Of a DNA stretch of 64,000 nt, positions 22,801-33,301 are shown one piece after another. Positions within the stretch are counted from its first letter, which is position 1. Each line of letters begins with the position of its first letter. The translations under genes and the position numbers were made by a program. The notes under the pieces were generated by a model that saw only the letters and a list, made by a program, of their open reading frames with translations, had not been told where the DNA came from and ran no database searches. Source of the DNA: Flectonema sp. DT1601 (lineage: Eukaryota; Euglenozoa; Diplonemea; Diplonemida; Diplonemidae); NCBI GenBank assembly GCA_964019425.1, contig OZ025803.1:733001-797000 (forward strand), in the 5' to 3' direction.

Positions 22801-25476
22801 AAGGGTTGTGATAAACACGTATCGCTCACTTCCCTTTATGGGATCGGAGACTCTAGTCTTTTGTGCAAAACATCATAAATGTATTGTGAGATTAGGAAGG
22901 CTACACAGAGACGGATAGAAAACAATAACATCAGTAAGGGTTGTGATAAACACGTATCGCTCACTTCCCTTTAAGGGATCGGAGACTCTAGTCTTTTGTG
23001 CAAAACATCATAAATGTATTGTGAGATTAGGAAGGATACGCAGAGACGGATAGAAAACAATAACATCAGTAAGGGTTGTGATAAACACGTATCGCTCACT
23101 TCCCTTTATGGGATCGGAGACTCTAGTCTTTTGTGCAAAACATCATAAATGTATTGTGAGATTAGGAAGGATACGCAGAGACGGATAGAAAACAATAACA
23201 TCAGTAAGGGTTGTGATAAACACGTATCGCTCACTTCCCTTTATGGGATCGGAGACTCTAGTCTTTTGTGCAAAACATCATAAATGTATTGTGAGATTAG
23301 GAAGGATACACAGAGACGGATAGAAAACAATAACATCAGTAAGGGTTGTGATAAACACGTATCGCTCACTTCCCTTTATGGGATCGGAGACTCTAGTCTT
23401 TTGTGCAAAACATCATAAATGTATTGTGAGATTAGGAAGGATACACAGAGACGGATAGAAAACAATAACATCAGTAAGGGTTGTGATAAACACGTATCGC
23501 TCACTTCCCTTTAAGGGATCGGAGACTCTAGTCTTTTGTGCAAAACATCATAAATGTATTGTGAGATTAGGAAGGATACACAGAGACGGATAGAAAACAA
23601 TAACATCAGTAAGGGTTGTGATAAACACGTATCGCTCACTTCCCTTTATGGGATCGGAGACTCTAGTCTTTTGTGCAAAACATCATAAATGTATTGTGAG
23701 ATTAGGAAGGCTACACAGAGACGGATAGAAAACAATAACATCAGTAAGGGTTGTGATAAACACGTATCGCTCACTTCCCTTTAAGGGATCGGAGACTCTA
23801 GTCTTTTGTGCAAAACATCATAAATGTATTGTGAGATTAGGAAGGATACGCAGAGACGGATAGAAAACAATAACATCAGTAAGGGTTGTGATAAACACGT
23901 ATCGCTCACTTCCCTTTATGGGATCGGAGACTCTAGTCTTTTGTGCAAAACATCATAAATGTATTGTGAGATTAGGAAGGATACGCAGAGACGGATAGAA
24001 AACAATAACATCAGTAAGGGTTGTGATAAACACGTATCGCTCACTTCCCTTTATGGGATCGGAGACTCTAGTCTTTTGTGCAAAACATCATAAATGTATT
24101 GTGAGATTAGGAAGGATACACAGAGACGGATAGAAAACAATAACATCAGTAAGGGTTGTGATAAACACGTATCGCTCACTTCCCTTTAAGGGATCGGAGA
24201 CTCTAGTCTTTTGTGCAAAACATCATAAATGTATTGTGAGATTAGGAAGGATACACAGAGACGGATAGAAAACAATAACATCAGTAAGGGTTGTGATAAA
24301 CACGTATCGCTCACTTCCCTTTATGGGATCGGAGACTCTAGTCTTTTGTGCAAAACATCATAAATGTATTGTGAGATTAGGAAGGCTACACAGAGACGGA
24401 TAGAAAACAATAACATCAGTAAGGGTTGTGATAAACACGTATCGCTCACTTCCCTTTAAGGGATCGGAGACTCTAGTCTTTTGTGCAAAACATCATAAAT
24501 GTATTGTGAGATTAGGAAGGATACGCAGAGACGGATAGAAAACAATAACATCAGTAAGGGTTGTGATAAACACGTATCGCTCACTTCCCTTTATGGGATC
24601 GGAGACTCTAGTCTTTTGTGCAAAACATCATAAATGTATTGTGAGATTAGGAAGGATACGCAGAGACGGATAGAAAACAATAACATCAGTAAGGGTTGTG
24701 ATAAACACGTATCGCTCACTTCCCTTTATGGGATCGGAGACTCTAGTCTTTTGTGCAAAACATCATAAATGTATTGTGAGATTAGGAAGGATACACAGAG
24801 ACGGATAGAAAACAATAACATCAGTAAGGGTTGTGATAAACACGTATCGCTCACTTCCCTTTAAGGGATCGGAGACTCTAGTCTTTTGTGCAAAACATCA
24901 TAAATGTATTGTGAGATTAGGAAGGATACACAGAGACGAATAGAAAACAATAACATCAGTAAGGGTTGTGATAAACACGTATCGCTCACTTCCCTTTAAG
25001 GGATCGGAGACTCTAGTCTTTTGTGCAAAACATCATAAATGTATTGTGAGATTAGGAAGGATACACAGAGATGGATAGAAAACAATAACATCAGTAAGGG
25101 TTGTGATAAACACGTATCGCTCACTTCCCTTTATGGGATCGGAGACTCTAGTCTTTTGTGCAAAACATCATAAATGTATTGTGAGATTAGGAAGGATACA
25201 CAGAGACGAATAGAAAACAATAACATCAGTAAGGGTTGTGATAAACACGTATCGCTCACTTCCCTTTAAGGGATCGGAGACTCTAGTCTTTTGTGCAAAA
25301 CATCATAAATGTATTGTGAGATTAGGAAGGATACACAGAGATGGATAGAAAACAATAACATCAGTAAGGGTTGTGATAAACACGTATCGCTCACTTCCCT
25401 TTATGGGATCGGAGACTCTAGTCTTTTGTGCAAAACATCATAAATGTATTGTAAGATTAGGATATACAGAGACGAT
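19870..25476. repeat. 135-bp satellite array, 41 full copies plus a partial
   Basis: A head-to-tail array with a period of exactly 135 bp. The motif GGGATCGGAG recurs at 19870, 20005, 20140 and so on to 25405, which gives 41 full units (5,535 bp), then about 70 bp of a degraded unit. Copies differ at only a few positions: GATACAC, GCTACAC or GATACGC; GATGG, GACGG or GACGA; a final TTAA or TTAT; and TTGTAC in two copies. The unit has stops in all six frames, so it is not coding even though 135 is a multiple of three. Each unit contains a possible hairpin: AAGGG and CCCTT enclose GTGATA pairing with TATCGC. Diagnostic variants fall in ordered blocks (higher-order repeats). The array separates the TTC27 gene from the next surface-protein gene. 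Confidence 0.97.
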
Positions 25477-27478
25477 TGCTTTAATGTAAACAATGACAAT
25501 AATTTGATGATTGTTAACAAACAATACAATTCATAGTTGTTGTTGATGCTTGAATATGAAATAATATAATCTATAATCTGGTAGTGATAATTAAACTTAA
25601 CAATGCAATCTGTGAATCTAATCATCGCTAAGCATGATTTAGAAGTTGTAGGCAATTTCAGTTATCAACAGAGCAATGAAAAAAATGAATGAAAATAAGG
25701 AAAGTAATTATAACAGGGAAAGATAACATGAAAAGAAAGGGACTGGGAGGGAAAAAGAAATTTAAGAAAAAAAAAATAGTAAGAAAAAATCACCTTTTAC
25801 GTGTTTTATAGAAATATAAGTATTTCTTAAAAACAATTTTTTTGTAATTGTAAAAAGAAAAAAAAATCGAAAAGAAAAAACTACTACTTATGTTTTTTTT
25901 TTTTTTTTTTTTCATTATTGAAATTACAAGTAAAAAGTAAAATTGTGAGAGAGAAAAAATGGATGCCCCACAGTGAAACTCGAATGACTGTAAAACACAT
26001 CATGTAGCACACTGCTCATTATAATGTTTAACCTAACAAGATATAGACAGTCGATTGCCATAGCTTCTGAGGGTAATCATAAATAATTATAGTGATTATA
26101 TGGTATCCAAAATTAAGAAAAAAGAGGCAAAAGAAACTCATCTTCGATGCGTACGCGGGGGATGACGAAAAGAGAACAGTTCACTAACAGCAAAAAGACA
26201 AGTATTTGAGTACAAAAAGGGTCGTCTTGGATAGTTGAATTTACGAGAAAAAATTCTGTTCTTCTTGTTTCTTAAAAATCGTAGTTAGCAGAGTTCTAAA
26301 CTAATATCAGCAGAGGACTCAATGACAAAGACGGAGCTGAAATGATCAAATTTCAGCTTTCCGCTTTCCAGAGAATTTTGAACCAGTTTGGAAAAACAAA
26401 AAATAAATGATATAGGGGGGGGAGAGTAAAAAGTGACGGGAGTAGTAAATAAAATTTCATATCTATTTTCTCTTCCATATAAAAACCCTTCTTCAGAAAA
26501 ATGATCAAATATGTCAAATTTCGCTATGCCGTTTAAGAAAACAATAAAACCCCCTAACAACCCTTATTATACCAGTCGTAATAAGAAAATAATGATGGGT
26601 AACAAGAAAGTTTCAGTTCCCAACTGCTTCTGACCAAAAAAGTGAAAGTGAACTTGCATAATACTATCATGAAAGAATAGTAATACACCATTTCTGCTCA
26701 GCTTAATGCCATAACAACTCTCGTACAAGAAGGAAAGTGGTAGTCAGGTGACGAAAAGGAAAAGGGAACATCTGACGATAAACAACTCTACTTTTTCTTT
26801 TTTTGGAAACGAGCAAACTCCCAAGGGGTTAACAAGCACCCTATGATGCATGTTAACTGAGGAATGCTCGTTGTTGTGTTGTTGATGTCAATTTTTAATT
26901 TTTATTCGTTTCTTTCAAAACAGAACCCCATAAGTGACACAGGTTTATTCTTTTAATGGCACAATGCGGAATTCCTTTTCAAAAGTGAAAACAGGCTCCA
27001 AACAGGAAAAGGGCAAGCAAAACAAAAACAAGAGAAGGGTTAGATGGAAAAACAACGAACGCAATTGCGACTACTGCGACCGAGAGAGTTTGGGAAAGAA
27101 GATTGCGATTGCAAACAACAAAACAAATAAGTTTAAAGTGACTACGATATGTGGCATAAGTAAAACCCGCGGTTTCCTAGCAACGATAAACCGTGCTTTT
27201 GGAATGTGCGCAAAGGTTCGAACAAAGTCAATAGCAGATTGGCTTTGAAACATATCTACCACGCTCTGAACGAAATAATGTTGGCGAGCTCATTATTGAG
27301 TGAAACAAGATTATAGGACAGGTCAATTGTTCTCCTGTTTCTTGATGTTACGTTATTGTGATCACTTGAGGGGAGGAGGAGGAGGAGACCTTAAAAGTAC
27401 TTATGGTATATTCTAAATAAAAATTAAAGCAAAACAAGATTTCCTAACAAAAGAAACTACGCCGCTATCAAAGTACCA
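25477..27478. other. Spacer between satellite and surface-protein gene
   Basis: About 2 kb, AT-rich, with short unsupported frames on both strands (for example plus strand 26934-27248, Lys/Asn-rich). No domain is recognised. The first part directly follows the decayed last satellite unit. Confidence 0.4.
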
Positions 27479-29446
27479 CTACATCTTTCCAGCAGGCTTG
27501 TAGTCAGCATTCTTACCCATCTCGGTACCGTGTAGCGATTCTTGAAAGCTGACCTTCCCACCCTGTGCTTTCTTTGTGTACAAAAAGTACCCACCAATAC
27601 CCGCAATTAAAAGTACAACACCAACGGCGACAAGAATCCATACGTAGGTTGGAGTACCGTCGTCGTCGGAAGATGGTGGGCCTGCGTTTTGGGGTGCAGA
27701 AGTGTTTGGTGTCAATGTTGGAGGAACACCAACACCCGGGGAAGTAGTTGGCGGGGCACCTGTAACATTCGGCGTCGGCACTATCGTTGTCTGCGGAGCT
27801 GTAGTCGGAGACATTGTCGTGTTAGGTGCTGTACCAGGTGCTGTAGTCGGAGACATTGTCGTGTTAGGTGCTGTACCAGGTGCTGTAGTCGGAGACATTG
27901 TCGTGTTACCTGGTACTGCACTTGGTGCTGTAGTTGGTGTCATCACAGATGAATACGCAGGGACGCAAACTTGAGAGTCTGTTCCCGATAGCTGCGTGAT
28001 TGTTGCTACTCCACCAGCGGTAGTGCAGCTTAATTTGACGTCCAACGTCATAAGGTTACCAGGTGCACAGAAAGAGCAGTCTTCACCTAAACAGGCAAGA
28101 CCCCTTGGAGCAGGGTAACTAATAACAGTCTTTGGCCGCACCTCAGGAGGATATGCGTCATGAACCCAAGCACCTCTACTTACCAAAGTATCAACAAAGA
28201 ATGACGCGATACCCGTGCATGCAGCACCATTGCAAGCAGATGAAAAGTCAAGGGTGTCGCAAGCAGGTCCAGATCTGCTACACTGTTGTTCTGTGGCATT
28301 CCAGTTGCATATTGGCTTCGCGACGCATTGTGCTTCATTATCTGTTAGGCACCCCAACATGAAGGAACACTGATTGTTAATCCACACACACTTGTCGTCA
28401 GGGTCACACTGTCCCTGTAATGCGTAGCCACTGCAGGTATCCTTTTCGTTATTCTTGAGCAATGCGCATTGGTGCGGGCCAACTTGATCACAACCATCGA
28501 CACTCTGACAAAGCTCAGGCGATGTGCATCTGTCAGATGCAACACAAGCTTGCACGTGAGGGGAGTAGGTACAGTTTAAATAAAAGCTACAAGACGCCGT
28601 ATCTAAGTTGACACATTCATCGACAGGCAAGTTCTTGTAGACGCATTTATTTTGTAATACTTCACAACCGACACTCCTTGTGCAGTCAGATACTAACAAC
28701 TCTGAGCATACCATACTACCAAAACATTCGTTTTGAGTTGCCTCCCAGAAGCACTTCCCAGCAGTGCATGTTGCTTCAGTAGAAAATATTTCGCAAGAAA
28801 ATGACTTCTCACAAGCTGTGCCCCGCCATTCGCACAATTCCGTAGCAGCACACCTTGTTTGATCGAGCCCAGCACAAACAATACACTCGTTCTTTGTGGT
28901 ACTAGTGTCAACACCGCACGTTTCTTTCTGCTGGCACTCTATAGTTCCTACCTGGGCACAAGTTGCAGTTGGTGATCGCAAGCAGGAACCCTGATTGAAT
29001 ACGCAGCCTGGATCCGCGCTGCACTCAGGTTCAGTGAGTCGGAAAACACATCCGTAGGTAGTACACTTTTCATTTAACCAATCACATACTCCTCCAATGC
29101 AATCTTGAGAAGTTGTTTTAGCAGCGCACATCGATTCAACAGGAAGAAGGGAACACCTTCCCGAAGCATCTTGAGAGCAGTATGACTTCTGTACACATCC
29201 GGGTCCGGCCATACACAAAACCCTTCCACTCGAAGGAACACAACCTTGTCTCCAAAAGCATTCTGTGTCAGAATTGCAAGGCATTTCAGCCAGTCCAGCG
29301 CATTGCTGCACGACACATCCCTGCGTTCCATTCCATTGGCAAGCAGCAAAGTTTTGTTCACATGAGTCTACCCCCTTTGTATCACATTGTCCTAAACAAC
29401 TTGAGACCGCGACAGACAATACGAGCAGTGTTCTCATAGTTACCAT
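27479..29446 (-). CDS. Cys-rich type I membrane protein with mucin-like stalk
   Basis: A 655-aa protein. Its signal peptide is MVTMRTLLVLSVAVSSCLG. A long Cys-rich ectodomain (about 20-430) follows, with roughly nine modules built on C-x-W-x(4-7)-C (CQWNGTQGC, CFWRQGC, CDWLNEKC, CEWRGTAC, CFWEATQNEC, CVWINNQC, CNWNATEQQC). Then comes a Thr/Pro stalk (about 495-585) in which a 14-residue unit, NTTMSPTTAPGTAP, repeats three times. One transmembrane helix (about 597-620) and a short basic tail end it. Many NxT/S sites suggest N- and O-glycosylation. The C-x-W modules resemble those of the Pro-rich protein at 8124-10784 and loosely resemble PSI-type modules. Likely a surface adhesion or receptor protein (inference). 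An acceptor, CCCCACAG, lies 38 nt before the ATG. Confidence 0.82.
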   Translation of the reverse strand: MVTMRTLLVLSVAVSSCLGQCDTKGVDSCEQNFAACQWNGTQGCVVQQCAGLAEMPCNSDTECFWRQGCVPSSGRVLCMAGPGCVQKSYCSQDASGRCSLLPVESMCAAKTTSQDCIGGVCDWLNEKCTTYGCVFRLTEPECSADPGCVFNQGSCLRSPTATCAQVGTIECQQKETCGVDTSTTKNECIVCAGLDQTRCAATELCEWRGTACEKSFSCEIFSTEATCTAGKCFWEATQNECFGSMVCSELLVSDCTRSVGCEVLQNKCVYKNLPVDECVNLDTASCSFYLNCTYSPHVQACVASDRCTSPELCQSVDGCDQVGPHQCALLKNNEKDTCSGYALQGQCDPDDKCVWINNQCSFMLGCLTDNEAQCVAKPICNWNATEQQCSRSGPACDTLDFSSACNGAACTGIASFFVDTLVSRGAWVHDAYPPEVRPKTVISYPAPRGLACLGEDCSFCAPGNLMTLDVKLSCTTAGGVATITQLSGTDSQVCVPAYSSVMTPTTAPSAVPGNTTMSPTTAPGTAPNTTMSPTTAPGTAPNTTMSPTTAPQTTIVPTPNVTGAPPTTSPGVGVPPTLTPNTSAPQNAGPPSSDDDGTPTYVWILVAVGVVLLIAGIGGYFLYTKKAQGGKVSFQESLHGTEMGKNADYKPAGKM

Positions 29447-29790
29447 TATTGTTATTATGTTTCAATTATTATTATTTATATGGTCTGTGGGGAAATTAAC
29501 GATGTTGATAAACAAATATAAACCTTCACATGCTGTACACCCGTTCTGCATCATCAGCTTCTCGTCTAAGAATCCATTGCTAGGGGTAAGAGTGATGATG
29601 TAATTTTGTGGGAAATTTCAATAATAGACGTACAGAACAAATGCCGAATCGAATTTTTTTTTCCCCTCTCTTTCTTTTTTTTGTCCTTGGAGTGCAACCC
29701 AAGAATAAAACACATGTTTATGTTTTTTTCTAAAAAGAACAAGCAAAGACTCAAGCTACACTTTACTCACACAAAAATAATGTTAGCGTT
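29447..29790. other. Short spacer
   Basis: About 340 bp containing the leader region of the Cys-rich gene and T runs. No gene seen. Confidence 0.4.
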
Positions 29791-29918
29791 TTAGGAAAGC
29801 CTCTCAAGAAGTTCTACAATGGGAGAACATGCGTTTCCACCAAGTGCGGACTTGTTCAGCAGCATGTGGAACGAGTAGTCCTTAGCTAACTTAGAATACA
29901 ACCCCTCGATGTAGATAC
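29791..29918 (-). CDS. Orphan terminal exon (41 codons)
   Basis: Following an acceptor (TTACATCTAG), this frame reads IYIEGLYSKLAKDYSFHMLL and on through LLNKSALGG and IVELLERLS to TAA. It looks like real helical protein sequence but is not recognised. It may be the last exon of the upstream acidic coiled-coil gene or of a small separate gene starting near 30291. Joining it with a canonical GTACGT donor near 30187 is possible only in one of the three upstream frames. Treat the linkage as unresolved. Confidence 0.45.
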
Positions 29919-30278
29919 CTAGATGTAACACGACATTACAATTATTATAAATATTTTTTTTTCGTTTTTGTTGTTTTCCACTTCAAATTCGGCAAAAAAT
30001 ATATACCCAATTGAAAATAAGGTGAAACAAAACGACCACAGTATTTTATTATTACAAAATAAAGGTCCAGCAGCAATCATAAGCTACGATCTGCACCACA
30101 CACGTTAGGTTATTTCAAAAGCAAAGACAAGTATTCATTGCTAAAACATAACGGGAAAGAGTAATAGAAACAGAAAAATAGAAACGTACATAAGCTAACA
30201 AAGAAGAAGCTTCTCTGAAGAGAGGAACTCCAGCAACAGGCGCGAGTAGAAAGGGTTGGCAAAAAATAGTAAACGTCG

Positions 30279-31596
30279 TCAGGACTGCCATCCCGAGATG
30301 TCGTCGGCTGCTCGTTGTAGAAGCGCAAGTCCTCTGTTTGTTGTTTGTTATTATGACTGACCTACTTTTGGTGTATATTAGGTATAATAAACTTAATACA
30401 TACCCGACGTCGGAATTGAGGTTTGGAAGTGACTGTCGAAGAAGTGAAATGCAAGCATCCATCGGAGTAATCTTAGGTAACGATGCTTGCTCTTTAAGGT
30501 TAACAGCGCTTTGTCGACGACTGACAAGTCGGGTTGCTGCTTCTTCAACTTTTTCACGTGTGATCGCAGTTTTTGATGAGCTAACTGCTTCAGCTAAAGC
30601 AGCACGTTGCTCCATAGCATCACTTCGTTCTCTTTCTTCATCGAGTTCGTGAGCGAGATATCTAACTTCAGCAGCATAGCTTAATGGATCAGGTAGCTTT
30701 CTACATAAGAATGCTAAAGACGGATATGCATGAATTCCATCAACCACTTCAGCCATTGAGTACACCCAATGAGACTCTTCTTGATCTTCATCATCGAACT
30801 CTTCCTCTTCCTGGTCTTCTTCTTCTTCTTCCTCTTTGTTATCTTCATTTTGTCTTTTATTAAATAATACTAACTTCTCTGTGAACCACGCGATAGCTGA
30901 ATCGACCGTCTCACTTGGAAGTCCAGAAAACAAGTGTTCCCAAGTCTCTTTACTTATCTCATATGGGGTATCGTCCAGAGCTTTGAATATGAACTTCACA
31001 GGAGCACCTTTTATGTTTAATATATTAAATAAGAATTTAGTATTTAAAGTGTGTCCTGATGATTGAGCTGCTTCAAGTAGTTCACGGTAGAGTTCATTAG
31101 TCTCACTTCGAAGGGTTGTGAAAGTGAGAGAATCGTCATTAAATTGAACTCTTGATTTGCTGCTATTGGCTAAACATGTTTGTTTTTGAGGTGTTTGCTG
31201 TAGTTGCTGTTTTTGTTCTTCCAACATAGTGAGTAGAAGTGCTATTGTTTTGTCTGCTGCTTCTCTCTCTTCTTGAAGAAGTACCTTGGTAGCCTTACAC
31301 TCATCATTGCATTGCTGAGTGTACCTCATCGGCATGGGACACATGAGCATCCTACTCGCGTCCCCTGCAACGAATATACTGTTTTTCAATAGTTTCCTGA
31401 AAAAGATAACGTGAAAAAATGGCTAAACTAGAACTTGTTTAATACGGATATTATTTCTGTCTGGATGTTGATGCTGTTGGGGGAGGAAAGTAAAAATAAA
31501 CTAATTAAGATCGAACTCCAACGCAATCTACTCAAAGCAAGTGAACTGACAGGCTGCTTACATCGCAAACGGAGTTTGTTCATATTTAATGTTCAT
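30279..31596 (-). CDS. Acidic coiled-coil protein of unknown function
   Basis: The main exon spans about 31396-30404. It includes a coiled coil (QEEREAADKTIALLLTML), a helical part, an acidic run of about 30 Glu/Asp residues (EEEEEEDQEEEEFDDEDQEE) and a second coiled coil (VRYLAHELDEERERSD). A strong donor, GTATGT, follows codons SDVG. With acceptor AACAG the 55-nt second exon (30333-30279) ends the protein at WQS. Upstream, an acceptor at 31396 joins in frame to a possible first exon (31596-31562, MNIKYEQTPFAM). If that exon is absent, translation starts at ATG 31350. The full model is 360 aa. The exon-2 frame is uncertain because other acceptors would give different ends. No family recognised. 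The acidic run suggests a nuclear or scaffold protein, but this is weak. Confidence 0.55.
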
Positions 31597-32342
31597 CGTT
31601 GTTTTAGTTATGTTATATCTTCTTGTGGATAGTGTCTTCCAAGTTGTATGAAGTCATCGTATTCGTTTCTACTTTGGAAACGTTCTCTCGTTTTCTTCTT
31701 CTTTTTTCTAAATGTGTATCTACCCCCTTTCCCTTAAAAAAAAACCTTTTTTTATTTTAGTGTAAGTGTGCCCTGCTGCAAGGCGATGGTGGTTTTCCAA
31801 GGTTTTCGAGGTATTTTTTTTTTTTTTTTTTTTTCCTCTCAAAAAAAAAAAAAAACAACAACTTCTAAAATCTAGTAAATGTGTAGGAAAGATTTGAAAG
31901 GACCTTGTCTGTCCAATCAGCAGAGCCGCAAACATGTAAAAACATTAAGCAAATATTAATCAAAATACCGTCCATAAGAACAAGGCGCTCATTACTACTA
32001 CAACTCAAAGCAGGACAGAAAAAATCCCAATGATTCTAAAAAAAAAAAAAAAATTCCTTCAATTGTAACTAAGGTACATACTGACCTCAGTAAAGTGAAT
32101 AAAACGTAAGTGCGAAAACAGGAAACGGAAAAGCACTTTTTTTTTTTTTTTTTTTTTTTTGTCACCTCACTGACGAGCGGTGACTAACCTATTGCGCAGC
32201 TTAGAAAAATAAAAGGAAAAAAAAAGAGGACAGTGGAAAAAAATGAGGCAAACAGGTTCCTTATCCAGAACTGCAAACCAACCTTTTTGTACCAATTGGC
32301 GATCAAATAAAATAAAATACAGCGAATCCGCTAGAAAGCGGT
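31597..32342. other. Spacer with A/T runs
   Basis: About 750 bp. T run at about 31814-31834, A runs near 31842 and 32039, and a T run at 32139-32160. No gene recognised. Confidence 0.4.
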
Positions 32343-32867
32343 TCAGTAGATAAAAGTATAGTCAGATGGAGATAACGGAACGTCAAATTGCTGACCAAAG
32401 GCGGAGGCGATAGTACAGTCAGTTACCACTTGAGGTATCTGTTGAGGAAGAATATTAGTGTTATTGTCTGTCGTCATTGAAGGTGAGTCAGATAATTTAA
32501 CATCAAAGAAAACAGAGTCGTCATCACTCTCTGTTGTATTATTTTGAGCAGACGTTCTTCGATGAATAAGTGACGATGCTCTCGATCTTAGAGACTGCCA
32601 CATTCCATAATGCAAATTTTCCATATTAAGTGACTGTACTGACACTTGTACTCCTGCTACCTCTGGATTCAATGGACAATCCGACCCTCCGGGAATACAA
32701 TTTTCTCGTTCAGTTCGATACCCTCCAACGCACCCCATCACTGGATTACCTCCCCCATATCGAACATCCTTTTTCAAGTTATCTTTTACGCTTCGTAGTA
32801 CGATATAAAGTGGTACACCGTTATATTTTACATGGTGTCGCGGGATTTCATTTTGTACTGGAGGCAT
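32343..32867 (-). CDS. Hypothetical protein, 174 aa
   Basis: An intronless frame starting MPPVQNEIPRHHVKYNGVPL. The N-terminal half is compact and Gly-rich (YGGGNPVMGCVGGYR), with Cys and Pro. The C-terminal half is Ser/Thr/Asn/Asp-rich and probably disordered. A good acceptor (TCATTGTAG) lies 9 nt before the ATG, as for other genes here, which supports it being a real gene. No family is recognised and no function is proposed. It lies between the coiled-coil gene and the DFD kinase in the same orientation. Confidence 0.6.
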   Translation of the reverse strand: MPPVQNEIPRHHVKYNGVPLYIVLRSVKDNLKKDVRYGGGNPVMGCVGGYRTERENCIPGGSDCPLNPEVAGVQVSVQSLNMENLHYGMWQSLRSRASSLIHRRTSAQNNTTESDDDSVFFDVKLSDSPSMTTDNNTNILPQQIPQVVTDCTIASAFGQQFDVPLSPSDYTFIY

Positions 32868-33301
32868 GCCTTTTATCTACAATGATAAATAAGAATTAGC
32901 TGTAGTATTTTTGAAACAATTATTTATATAAATAGTATTTCCCGTTTTTGTATATTTAGTTGAAAAGGGAAACAAATATAAAAAGGGGAATATATAAAGT
33001 GCGAGGCAAGCATCACAATAACAATAAACGAAACAGATAAAAGATAACTACGAATAGACGACAGAGAATTAAACAAAAGGTAAATGTAAAGTCTAAACAT
33101 ACCCGACGTTGTTTTTTTTTTTTCCGTGTCAGTATAAATTTGAAAAATGAGTACGAAACAATAAACTAATAAATATGAAACAATCAACCAGAACAAAAGT
33201 TCACAGTAGATGTCGATGCTTAGCTGAACACTAGCTCCTGCAGCTGTGCCATGACTGCTGAGTTTATCAACAAGAGTGGCAACGAAAAATTGTAATTTTC
33301 T
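32868..33301. other. Short spacer
   Basis: About 430 bp, AT-rich, with nothing recognisable. It contains the TAG acceptor next to the hypothetical gene. Confidence 0.4.

Noticed and set aside
19870-25476. Satellite unit as a spliced-leader or U6 RNA gene array
   Set aside because: The unit has ACACAGAGA (a U6-like motif) and GTAAGG (donor-like), but the rest of U6 is absent, no known leader sequence is recognised and there is no Sm site or T-run terminator. Matching cDNA 5' ends would be needed to revive it.
19870-25476. Satellite as coding repeat or CRISPR array
   Set aside because: All six frames have stops in each unit, and there are no unique spacers between identical repeats.
26934-27248. 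Plus-strand 104-codon Lys-rich frame
   Set aside because: No domain, no acceptor before the ATG, and opposite to every other gene. A minus-strand frame overlaps with equal weakness.
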